NCBI GenBank assembly: GCA_030704615.1
Contig: CM060731.1
Coordinates: forward strand, 79,278,756-79,342,755
Length of the DNA stretch: 64,000 bases
Direction: 5' to 3'
Source: Takakia lepidozioides
Taxonomy: Eukaryota; Streptophyta; Takakiopsida; Takakiales; Takakiaceae
In this document: positions 21,473 through 32,332 of the stretch, one piece after another
Numbering within the stretch: position 1 is the stretch's first letter
How the letters are laid out: every line of letters starts with the position of its first letter
Translations under genes and position numbers: made by a program
Notes under the pieces: model-generated
What the model was told of the DNA's origin: nothing
Seen by the model: only the letters and a program-made list of their open reading frames with translations
Database searches by the model: none

Positions 21473-24400
21473 CTACCCATGTGTTGTATCCCGCTGCAAA
21501 AGAGTATCGACCTCGTTGAAACTCATAGTGGCCTGGTGAATGAAGTTGTCACGTTTGGGATCGCAAACCATCCTCCTCAAAAATATGAAATACAAATGTT
21601 TGCAGGGTATGAATTTACCTCTCTTGCCCAAACTGGTTGATAGCATATTCACAAAATCAGGACATGTGCAGTTGGGGAAATTGGAAACCGTGATGTCGTA
21701 GGTCCTGTCATGAACAGCAGATGTGGAAGTGATGATTGTGAATACCCGACCATATCCTGGATCGGGTACTTCCGTGGTGCTTCCAACACGAGCTTGGAGC
21801 ATTCTTGCGGACTCCACTTTGCCAAAGTGTTCAGCGGTTGGAGGGAAACGCCGAACGAGCTTTCCATCTCGTTTGGTTGGCCACAAGTCAGGATTTGCCG
21901 GGGGGACCCGGGAGGACGCAGAAGTAGTAGCACATGCATGGAGTTGGGGTTGTCTCGCAAGGGAAAAACCTGCCTCCTCCAGCATTTCAATCTCCTGAAA
22001 GCTGAGATGTGTTCCCACCTTCACGGGCCAAACGGTTGGAGGAGTTGGCTTCATCACTACGGAAGGACGCACAGTTCCATGCACACATCTGGCACAATCA
22101 TCTGCGCAGAACCAGAACTTGTGGTTCTTGGCTTCTGGTTGACCGTATGGACGCATCAAGCCCGTGAAAGTCGGAGCAGGAGTTCGGGCACCACCTCTGG
22201 ATATAGATGAAGTGCACTTCTCGAAATTAGTTGCCCTGATCGCTGTACATTTCACACGAGACCCTACACTTGTGCGTTCTATGTGCCAAACGTGGTCGGG
22301 GCATGCGGACTCAAGCACATCAAGGGGGTTGTTTCTCTCCTGCACCATTTCAGTGGCACTGTTTGATGCTGGAGCTTGCCGTCGTGTTGGAGGTTCCTCC
22401 ACAATGGAGGTTCCGGACATGGAGCTGTCATGCAGGAAAACACGAGGCTTCGAGAAGTTATCACGGTCTGCCCTGTGGGAATCTGAATCCGAACCAGGTG
22501 GAGAGTTCAATTTCCTCTTACAGGAGCCGAATCTCTCCTCCCCTTCAAGATGTGGAACTCTAGAAACAAGTGGCATTCCCTGGGCATACATGCTCACCGC
22601 CCGTGCTATCTTGATTGGATCCCCAGATCTGTTTGCAGCACGCAACATCAACTCCCATTTGTCCGGACCCTTGCAACCAACCCCACCTCATAAGAAATCA
22701 CGGTATCGGGTTTGTTGTTGCAAGGCACGTATCAAATCATCTGTTGTTGCCACATACAAATCCCGACCTCGTTTCCCAGACTGCTACAACCATGCGTTGT
22801 GCACAGTTTCTGCCAAATTGCAAGATGGCATGTCCGCCTTCCTCAATGGACATGTTCTGCAAAGAGGATAACCACACTTCAGAACAGTGCACAGGAAACA
22901 ACATAAAAAAAAGCAATGACTCAAAAATATGGAAAGCAAATGTATGAATAAAGCATGAAATAGAAGCCTCGTACCATTGTCATGGTTGCTCCCCACTGTC
23001 TATACCGGAAGTGCCAAAACGCCAGCCAATCTTCCAATGCTCTCATACTCTCAAGTGATGCAGCTCCAGAAGAGAACCACCAGGCACGAATTGTCTGGAA
23101 CAAAGTGTCCGCCTCCTTCATTGTTCTAGCATCTTTGTACTCTTTGCACATTTTACGATGCTGAGTCTGCATCTCTGGTTTGATGTCCGACTTTGTATGT
23201 TTTTCTAGAGATTGTGTCCAATGGAACAGACATGTACGCTCTCTTCCTGGCATAGGCACTTTTGGGTCGCCCGATCCGAAGACAATACGAACAGCATTGA
23301 AATTTGCTTGAGCACTATCCGCCATGAAACCTGCGAAATTTGGAGATGGCAGCCCATGACACGTATCAGGGAATTCCACATGAGCTTCTGGGATTCCGTA
23401 TCCTCGGATTGCATGTCACAAACTGCAATTGTCATAACTCGTTGGTACACTGGATCGTAGACATGACAAGCCATTGTCGTCCAATCCTTCACTCGTTTCA
23501 CATGATCAAACATAAGAAAACAGTTCTGCAAGTCCCCAGTCTTCTGCATCCGCTTCACGAGGCTAACCCCACTGCCCTCCCCAACAGTCGACATTTTGAA
23601 AAGAAAAACTTTGATGGCACCTTGACCTGGGAATACATTGTCCTGGATGTAATCGTACTTGCTCACTCGTTTCAATTCCAAAATATTGTCTATGTAGCCT
23701 CTCATCCCAGAGCCCATTCTCAATGCATTGATCTGATGCCGAATGTTAGGTGAACTTAAAGTGGAGAAATGATCCATGACCAGGTCCAATGCTGCACCGT
23801 CAAGTTTAGTCCCCACAGAATCTCCTTCACTCAAAATATGGCTTTCCAAGAAGGACTTGCTTGCGCCAAGAGCAATTGCAGATGTTGTTGCGGATGGGTT
23901 TCTCCCGAACTCCTGTTTGATCAACCTCGATACTGTCTCAACACTCTCCCTGTAATCCCCCTTCGAGACAGGATGGTTATGGAATCCAAAATGCACACAA
24001 GCTCTCGTCATTGTATTCAAACGGTGGACAACATAGTACATTCTTGCTCCGCAGAGCGCCAAACAGGATAGCACAAGTTTGCAGAATTTGCAGACGAAAG
24101 TGTTTGCCGGTGGAGGGGCAGTCCTAGGCTGAAATGGATTTTCCGCCAGACCCTCCCATTCGCTTTGATTATGAACCCCAGACTGAAGAAAGTGTCTGCA
24201 ATTCAAATTATCACACCTAAGGTGTCCATTGCAAACTGTCCTCCTGAAAACAAGCTTGTCATCATTCTGAATATTGGATGTTTTTGTTCTGCACCACGGG
24301 TGCCCGTCGTGTTTCTTGTCCATTCCATGCATCATGATTGTTACACCTCCAACTCGCGGAGGAGGAGGCAGCTCGAATAGGATATTGCCATCAAAAGTCT

Positions 24401-24977
24401 CCAGCAAGAACTTCACAGGCACCTGCTTCAAAGATTCCCAATCAATTCCCCGCAACTCACTTTTGAATCCAGCCATTCCTCCCATCGCCCGCAATTTTGG
24501 AATGACACTACAAATCTCTTCTTCATCAGCTTCTCCAACCACAGTAGGAAGGACTGGATTTGGAATTTCACTTATGTCATCATTGGAAGAATCCGAAAGC
24601 TCAACGATTGGAGTGGAGGACGTCTGTTCTTTTTTCACCACCACCTCCCTCTTGTCTTCAACGACCGAAGTAGCAGTCCCAGGCGTCACATATGACCCAA
24701 GGGACTTTCGCCGAGGCTCTCCAAGTACTCTGTATCGACCAGGACGCACTCTCCATTGGCTGATATGAGCCGTCTCATCACGGTTTTGGAAAGAATATTT
24801 CACCAACTTCCCTTTAAGATCGTACACCTCTTTCTCCAAAAAGATGGAGCCATTCTGCAGCTGAAAACGGGTAGCCAAGACATGTTCCAGAACAATTGCA
24901 AATCCATTGTCAAGGACTTCCTGGGAGAACGGCATTGGTTTGTCGTCAGAGAATAACTCCGCTTCAGAGGAAGCCAT
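21473..24977 (-). pseudogene. MULE transposase with SWIM zinc finger, MULE-2 copy
   Basis: This is the better-preserved copy. The first frame is open for 590 codons (24977-23205) and covers an acidic N-terminal region, the Cys/His-rich zinc region (HFGFHNHPV) and the start of the catalytic core (VYDPVYQRVMTIAVCDM). The core continues in another frame (FMADSAQANFNAV, CLFHWTQSL; 23379-22975). After an intron (about 22974-22857) comes the C-terminal exon with the SWIM finger CTCPDF...PCKHLYF and the stop at 21473. Defects: the -1 frame change near 23360 shared with MULE-1, a 2-base deletion near 22840 after MSIEE, and CGA to TGA near 22690 (RDFL*G). The stops present in MULE-1 are absent here. 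The expected full product is about 1,125 residues. Confidence 0.88.
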
Positions 24978-25827
24978 CTTCCTTCCTCGCGTACGTTTGT
25001 ATCTTGCTATCGCAGATCTAGTGTAAATCGGTTTACTGCTGTCTCCAGAACACAGTTAAAGAATGAGCAGAGAATATGGCGGAGGAAGCTCAGATAACGA
25101 CTGTGCATATTATGTTATTCTTTCCAGATATGCAGCCGTCCATTTTAATTACTTTTCTTGTGGGCCCAGTGGTCAGAGTATCCCTAGGTGCAGTGTCGGC
25201 AGCTGTAAAACCGTTAACCAGAACCTCATCAATAAACCCAACAACAAAGCCGACTTCTTGGAAGCATGTCACAGGATCTGAGAATGGGATTGCAGATTAA
25301 GTAAATGTATCTTTATACTACTACCAATGTTCATGCGCACCTGGAAAGTTCAAAATGTGAACGTGGGGTTGGCTAACAAGGATGACCGTGTATAATATCC
25401 CAAAATTTGTCATCAAACTCTCGTTCATTTACATATATATGTCTAAGATTGTGTGCCAAGATTTCTTGGATTCGCTGTTATTTTTAAATATTGAAACCGT
25501 TCTAATAAAGAACACGCCGTTTTTTTTGGGCGACACACGTCAGACATCCATAACTGAATACGAACAGCTGTACACCAATTGCTGGCATGTGCACTAATAA
25601 GGGAACGACTATGTGTAACGGTCACGCGGGAGGGAATCCGATGCTTCTAGAGACACGCAAGAACGCAGGCAATCCCGCAAGAAATCGGGAGTCACTGCGT
25701 TTTTCTGCTTTTCGCGCTTAGAGGGAGAGTGGTAGTCAAGCTGGAGAGGGTTCCTTCTAGAATACAAAAGAGAAGAAAGTCTCTTTATTTTACTTCCCTT
25801 AGAGAGAGACGCAGAGCAAGAGAGAAA
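24978..25827. promoter_or_regulatory. Divergent promoter region of MULE-2
   Basis: 850 bp lie between the transposase ATG (24977, minus) and the methyltransferase ATG (25828, plus). A GTG-initiated upstream extension at 25729 is open, but the first ATG in that frame is at 25828 and is preceded by AGAGAAA, so I use it. No other gene fits here. The region is conserved in MULE-1 at 5280-6116. Confidence 0.5.
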
Positions 25828-28800
25828 ATGACGAGGCGTCGTTTGTTGGAGAAAACAGGACCAAGGCAGCAGGTGAACGCGGAGACTGATTCACAAGAGC
25901 AGACGGAGACTGAGGCAGCGGCTGTGACACAGTCGGCGATAAGAGTGCGCCAGCCTGTGGAGGCAGAGATGATTCGCAGGGACACTGAAGAAGGTGGAAG
26001 CACGCGGAACGCCGAACCGGGAGAAGGTCAAGAAACCCTAGCGCAGACAGAAATTCCAGCAGATGTGAGAGGGAAGAGGAAAGCTGCAGAAGGGGATCAA
26101 ATTTCAAAACCTAAGAAGGTGCCAGTAAGTTTTATCTAACTTACATTTCATTGTTGAAGATATTCGTAGAGATTGAGTGGAATGTCCCAGACAGGGATTG
26201 TCGCTACCGACAATCACAAATGTGATTTGCTTTCTACTCCTCTGCGAAGGGTTTACAGCACAATGAGTTGGTGACTATCGGTACAGTCATTCACTGGTGT
26301 TCAGATCATACAGTCAGTCTGATTGCCTTTCAAGGAGTCCTTCCTCTTCCCTTCTTTAGCAGGAACTACTGAATTGCGATCGTCGTTAATGCCATTTGAT
26401 TCTCCTCATGAGATTTATGTACCTATGTGTTTGAAGAGAGAGTCTGCACTTACTATCCGCCCTAAACTACACTGAATGTCGTTGCCGCCAATCAGTTGCA
26501 CATGTATGTCATTACACAACACCGATCCGGCAGGTCGTTATCTGTTGTGATTGTCGTTAACGCCGTTCGCTATCGCTCTCGCTTTTGTTTTGAATACGGC
26601 AGTATCAGCTTTGCTTGTGTAGATTGTGCTGAATTCTTTCACACCATTCATGGTGAGTTTCTTTGAGAAAGAGTGATGGTCGTTTCCGCCATTCACTATT
26701 TGCAAATCACTCAGTCAGAACTGAATGGCATCGTGCAGAAAACTGTGAGGTCGAAGCCTACAGGATCAGAGGGGAAAGGATTTGGAGATGGGGACGAGTC
26801 CGCAAAAAGCTCAGAGAATACAGATGAAGCAGATGAATCCGAAGTGCACTACCTTGACAAGGTGAAAGAACTCATGTCATTCCAGAAGGTAAACTCTCAG
26901 GAGGTTATAAGGGACATGCTCGTATCTGGAGGGCGTCTGGACATACCTCTGTGCCGGATGATATCAATGCCTGTTGTGCGTCCACCTCTTTCCCATGACA
27001 TAACAAAATTGGAGAGTGATTTTGTGCATGGATATAGACTTGGTGCACAAGTTTTTTATGTGTCACTGACGGATATAAATGGGAAAAGCACATTAGTGTC
27101 TCCAGAGATCAGTGATAACTGGGATGAGTGCTGGAAAGATGCCAATGAGGAGTTCGAGTTGGGCCTCATGATGGGAAAGAACACCCAGCAATTCTGCAAC
27201 CACATGTTCTACGTCTGGGACGGCAACCACCGATTGCTGGCATGGATGGGATACATTCAGAAACACCATTCGAAAGACAAAGACAAGCATGTTGCTGTGG
27301 AGGCAATGGTTTTGGATCCTGGAAACGACATCGCTAGGCTTCTTACAGCTATGCACGACGTGAACAAGTAAGTCATCCAGGAGATTTCATTCCCTCTGTA
27401 GTGTCTTATTAATTCTCAAAAAACAGTGTTAAGGAATGCAATGTTTCCAATGTTTTTGCAGATCGACAGAGAAATCGCATGTGACAACAAGCTTGGTTCA
27501 CACACTATTCCGAATTCAGAGGATTGGTCTGATGAAGCTGGATGATTTTCGGACAGTACTACCACCCAATATCATCAAGAAGTGCGAAACAGGAAGAGCT
27601 GCAGGCACTTGGTATTCTTTGACACGAGAGGCGTTTCTGGAGTACATGTATGCGGTAAGCCCGAGTCTGTACTCTGTTTACTTTTTGAATACATGTTTGT
27701 AGTCCCTTCGGAGCTAATCACTACTTGAATGAATGCAGCAAGAACTGGCAGAGGCTGAGAAGGGAAAATCCGAATATTACCGCACTACACCAGAAGAACT
27801 AAGGACATCAAAGGGTGTGGAAGCTGCAATAAAGAAGGAGTTTGAAATGCGAAGAACCAAATTGATGTCAGCCTTCGGAAAGCAGCTTAGAATAGTAGAT
27901 CCTGGACTTGGTTCTGAGTTCCTTCAGCAGATCAAAACACACTATGACAAGCATGTGCATCCGGAGATGCAGCAGGAGAAATTGCACCGGCTGGCCATAT
28001 CGATGGTCGACCCACAAACAAAAATAAGGTGGCTGGAGATATGGAACTCAGATCAAACAGTAAAGGACTTGAATCAGTTCCCAAAGAGCACCATACAGCC
28101 TGGCACAAAGGTGGAAGGAATCAGTGATTTGGTGTTTGATAACTGGCTCCACAAGGCTACATTTTGGAGTCAGGTGTGTATTCGAACATGCTGTTTTCTT
28201 CTCTTCAAGTATGTGATGACTATCTCTTTTGCAATTCTGACAAATATACTATTTGCAGCTCGAAAAGCGCGTCATTGTGCTGGATCAGACTTTGAAGGAC
28301 CTGAACATTTCGATTGTTTCCCCTCCCCAAATGTCATTGGAGGCATACATAAGGAAGTGGAGAGTCTCACCTGGAGATACTGTTTTTTCCGGGAGTTCTC
28401 CAAAGATGGTAACATTTTACGGTCCAACGACTTTGACAGTCAGGTTGGAGGAGAGTGGGCCATGATGCGAGTTGTGTACAGGTGCAATGTCATACTTGAA
28501 ACTCTACTGTTTTTTTTGGGAAAAAATGTGGCTTCATATGGATTGCAATCTTAGATCCAGATTGAATGTCGTTGACGACATTCACTTCTTTGTCTGAGTC
28601 ATTCTTAAGCGAGTATATGAATTCACCTGGTTAGGATCTAAGGGTGCAATTATATTGTCCCTGATTAGAATTGATAATGTCCTTGAATGGCGTTGACGAC
28701 ATTCACCTACGGAGTTGTTGAGAGGTCCTCAGAGTTATGTAAATTTTTGTAATGTCCATAGAGGTTACAGTGAGGGTTCCTCACTTCATTTTGCTGAATG

Positions 28801-31628
28801 TCAATGCAGACATTCAGTTGTTCTGCATTGTTTTTGCCTCTTGCGAGGAATCTGGAGGCTTGATAAGCTCTGTTATGAGAAATCCAAAGTGAATGTCGTT
28901 GACGACATTCACTGCTGTGTCTGTATTATTCAACAGCGACAAATGGAATTTACATGGATTGGGAGCTAAGTAATTGGTTTCTTTTTGGTATTTTTGTGAA
29001 TGGCGTTGACGCCATTCACATACAGTGATGTTGTGAGGTCCTCAGTGATATGTTCGTTATGAATGTGCATTGAGTTTTCCTGGTGGGTTCCTTACTCGAT
29101 TTTTTGATTTCCATCCTGTGATTTTGCTTCATTTAAGTATTAATTTGGCTTCATTAGTGAATGTCGTTGACGACATTCACTTCTATGTCTGTGTCATTCC
29201 TAAACGATAATTTGCATTCACCTGGATTGGGGTGTATTTACAGTATCATTGAATGGAATGTTCTGAATGGCGTTGACGACATTCATATTGGAGCAGTAGT
29301 GTGGTCCTGAAAGGTCCTTGGAGCAGTTCTCAGAGCCATTTCAATCTATGTTTTTTTCATTCTGTTCTACTTGCATCTTACTCACTGAGCGCTTTTGTGG
29401 GTTGGGATTTATCTCCTTTTTTCAGGTACACGAAATATGTGCTTATGGAAGGAAATCACCTGAGCGGAATTCCCGACTATCTTGACATGTGGTCGGACCC
29501 TGCAAACGATCCAACCATGTATACTGCAGGGATATTGAAGGACTGGAGTCCTTCTCACTTCAGAGACTGTGGCTGGTACCTTGACTGCCCACCTGAGCAC
29601 ACGACCTTTCAAGAACAGCATATGAAATACTTGAACAATAACGCTGAGATGCTGGCGCCTTTGACTGACGAAGAGTATCAACGAAACATAGCAACGTTGG
29701 CTGCCAAGGAGCCTGATGCTCAGGGAACGCCGCAGAAGGGAAAGAAGGCGGGCCGCAAACCAAAAGACAAGGCTGTTGATGTCATAGCCATCTCACCAGC
29801 AAAGCCAAAGGACAAAGACAAGTCCAAAGAGAAGGAAAAGGACAAGGGGAAGGAGAATGAAAAGGAGATGGAGAGTGGGCAGGACTTTACTGCTGGAAGA
29901 TATACCCGCACTCTTCAGTGCGTGTTCGATGCCAAGCCACACCCTTCCCGTTCTGATTCCGCAGGAGAGATGAAAATTGTTAATGAGGGTTGGCTTTCGA
30001 TGATGCAGAGTCGAAAGAGAGGATACACTGGGGTGCCATCCCCTACCTGGGACAATATAATCTCATTCCTCAATCTGGTGAGAATTCCAGTTTCTTTCCT
30101 TTTTCTCTGAAAGTTTCGTTGGCAGTATTTCAGTCTCGTTCTTTGAAAACAATCTTGCCATCGTTCTTATAAAAAACATGTCTGTTGCAGGTGAGCACAG
30201 GTCCCACCTTCGTGTGCGGTGTGCAGAAAACTTATGCGGCCGACATTGTCATTCTCGACATCCCGGATGGCCAGGCTGTGCCAGAAGTTCTTCCAAAGGG
30301 CAAGACGCCAGGCTGGAACAAATTCGAGGACAACTACTGGAGTTGGGTGTTCGGGTTCTGTAACAACTTCCTCTCTGATGCAGGGACACTTCTGCTTTTT
30401 CAGTCATGTGACAATGATAGTCGTCGGGCATTGGCATCATACCTCAAGTCTTCAGGGTTTGAAGTTTTGCGCACATGGAATTGTGTGAACAGCCTCTACC
30501 TTGTGAAAGGGGGTTTCCCTGGTCAGCTGGTATGCCGTCTCCCTTCTGCTTGTGCTTTGATCATGAGTTTCAATTTTCTCTGCAGCTCCACTCTAGTAGA
30601 ATGTGTTATGATCGACACCGATCATCACCGATTCATGATTTTTTTGTGTCATAGTTCTGAATAGCCGATGTACACACTTCCACTATAGATTGTGTTTACC
30701 ACACTAACCTGCTATCTTTGCCAGACGAGGATGTTCGAGGCGATCTGCCTGCGGAGGATTCGCACCTCAAAGACACCATCCTCCATTCGCAGCTTTGAGA
30801 TTTCTGACCAGGGTTGTTTCGTCAACCCCCCCTATGAGCCCCATGTCGATGACATTTTGTACAACTTCATGCAGTCCAGTCAGACTCTGAAGAGACCAGA
30901 TGGCACTCCCTGGAGAGGTGCAAAGGAAAAGTCACCAGCGTTCATGCAAATACTGCTGGAGTCATGCAGCCACCGCTCTGCACGGGTGGTCGATCTTTCT
31001 GTGTCCACAGGTTCGTTTTTTCCCTTCCGAATTGGTTTCCTTTCAACAGTTTCATCTGCTTAAATCCCCCCTCCAAACTGTTCATGTTCTCCTGTCTGGT
31101 GCAGGAGCAACTTACCACGCATGCAAGGCAGGCGGAAGAAGCCTTTTTGGCATGGAGGGTGATTCTGACCTCTACAACACAGTGCTCCTCCCCCTTTTGT
31201 CTGGCTCCACTTCAGGCACACAGACTGATCGGATTCAAATTCGAAATGATGACGATCCCGAAGATAAGCAGGTCGACAACGACTTTTCATGTGAGTAAGT
31301 GCTAAACCCTCTTTGGGAGTCATACTCAATTTCTCGATAACATCAAAGTTACAGTAATAACTTTTTCAGGCTGTCTTTCAGGAAAGGCAGCGGTGGATCT
31401 TCAGGAGATACAGTCATTTCTGGCGAGTCTGTTTTCGACAGCCCCCTTTCCAATTTTCTGCTTCCTGTTTATGCCGAAGCAATGGCACTTCACGCGGCCG
31501 AGTCCCTATCCCCTGACTTTTTAGTGGCCAGCCGTAGGTGTATCCAGCGTGGATCCGGTGTTCTAAAATACTTAGACTTAGATGCAGAGGAAGCGGGGAT
31601 ACATTGTACTGACTCTGAGTCAGACTGA
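25828..31628 (+). CDS. ParB/sulfiredoxin-like domain fused to a beta-class N6/N4 DNA methyltransferase-like domain; ten exons, intact
   Basis: Exons: 25828-26124, 26715-27367, 27462-27654, 27739-28173, 28259-28443, 29426-30077, 30191-30529, 30725-31010, 31105-31294 and 31382-31628. All introns are GT-AG, the phases match at every junction, and the total is 1158 codons. Residues 1-99 are basic and polar. The ParB-like motif DGNHRLLA is at 268-275. A Lys/Glu-rich stretch with an AT-hook-like GRKPK is at about 690-740. Exon 7 has ADIVILDIPDG (Asp 828), placed like catalytic motif IV. Exon 8 has NPPY (952-955). The SAM-binding motif I is VVDLSVSTGATYHACKAGG (about 1006-1024), followed by GMEGD. 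Motif IV before motif I is the beta-class order. DIPD instead of (D/N/S)PP(Y/F/W) means activity is uncertain. ParB-methylase fusions are known in bacteria and phages; here one rides a eukaryotic transposon. The likely role is nuclear DNA binding or modification of element ends (inference). Confidence 0.75.
26195..26695. repeat. Degenerate palindromic repeats in intron 1 of the methyltransferase gene
   Basis: Units with GTCGTTAACGCC-like centres or looser forms lie near 26202, 26271, 26370, 26472, 26548 and 26672. The best is GTGATTGTCGTTAACGCCGT at 26548. They belong to the same family as the intron 5 array but have more mismatches. The homologous intron of MULE-1 (4312-4973) has matching units. 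Confidence 0.65.
28563..29285. repeat. Array of seven ~24-bp near-palindromes in intron 5 of the methyltransferase gene
   Basis: Units start near 28563, 28683, 28794 (variant centre), 28889, 28997, 29157 and 29264. The half-site is GTGAATGKCGT facing its inverse; units at 28889 and 29157 match 22 of 24 positions as palindromes. Spacing is 95-160 bp. Two flavours alternate, with T or G in the K position. The intron is about 980 bp, by far the longest in the gene, and the array fills most of it. Confidence 0.9.
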
Positions 31629-32324
31629 ACTGTATATTTTAATATTCATTTTCATATTATCTGGAAAACGTTGAATCCCCTTCCTCCACCGTAGTTGTTC
31701 CTTTAGAACAAATAATAATCACAGAATCAACTTTCGTTTAAATTGCAATATGTATGAATCCATCTCACAAACCTCCCTGACTCTTCTCATATCCATTGTG
31801 CATTCATCTACACTGTATTCATGCGTGCTCCATTCATGAATTTTTTCCTTTGTACAACATCCATTGTACATTCATCCTCTGTACTCTTTAATCCACCCCA
31901 CAAACCTTCCACACTCATTTCATATACGTTGTGCATTCGTCAAAAGATTTGGTCATGCATCTTCCTGTCATGAATTTTTGTCATTGCTCAACATCCATTA
32001 TACATTCATCCATTTTACTCTTATCCATCCCTCATTCATCCATCTACATTCATTTTTCACACTCATCCATTTTTATCATCCAACTGTACATTCATCCATC
32101 CTTTATTCAATGCCTTTTATTATGTCGTCCAGCTTGTTTCCGCGGTAAAGGGTGCCAATCCGCGGGAATACACTCCACTTCTTTCTGGGCGCGTGGTGAC
32201 GCGGCCTTCACGTGTGATGACGTGGAGTGAGCCCCGTGACGTGGCATTTGCGCAAGGTGACGTGGCGTGAGCGCAGTTGCGCTCACGCGCTCATGTGACC
32301 AGGCTCACGCCGAGGCATCCCTGT
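31629..32324. repeat. Right subterminal and terminal region of MULE-2
   Basis: 31750-32110 is a loose tandem of ATTCATCCA-type words. 32190-32324 carries TGACGTGG motifs and the interrupted palindrome GCGTGAGCGCA...TGCGCTCACGC, ending GGCATCCCTGT directly before the target duplication. There is no coding signal. Confidence 0.75.
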
Positions 32325-32332
32325 TTATTATG
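32325..32332. repeat. Right target-site duplication of MULE-2 (TTATTATG)
   Basis: Identical to 20866-20873. Together they define the insertion point; removing 20874-32332 restores a continuous ancestral sequence. Confidence 0.85.

Larger units (their letters stand above)
20874..32324. mobile_element. MULE-2: complete 11.45-kb Mutator-like element encoding a transposase and a ParB-like/DNA methyltransferase
   Basis: The element is bounded by an exact 8-bp duplication. Its ends are weakly inverted (about 15 of 22 positions match, with GGCGTGAGC shared). Inside each end is a long inverted GCGTGAGCG / CGCTCACGC hairpin and several TGACGTGGC motifs. It carries a transposase on the minus strand (24977-21473) and the methyltransferase gene on the plus strand (25828-31628), transcribed away from each other. 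Relative to MULE-1 it lies in opposite orientation about 10.6 kb away. It interrupts a sequence that carries GCGATCGC palindromes on both sides. Confidence 0.88.

Noticed and set aside
22164-22871. 235-codon plus-strand ORF antisense to the transposase
   Set aside because: It is a shadow of the conserved transposase frame and recurs antisense in the other copy for the same reason.
25729-25827. GTG-initiated N-terminal extension of the methyltransferase
   Set aside because: No ATG supports it. The first ATG in frame is at 25828, and non-ATG starts are rare in nuclear genes.
28409-28554. Exon 5 of the methyltransferase ending at the GTAACA donor (28409)
   Set aside because: That donor leaves the wrong phase for exon 6. 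The donor at 28444 gives a continuous frame into RYTKYVLMEG.
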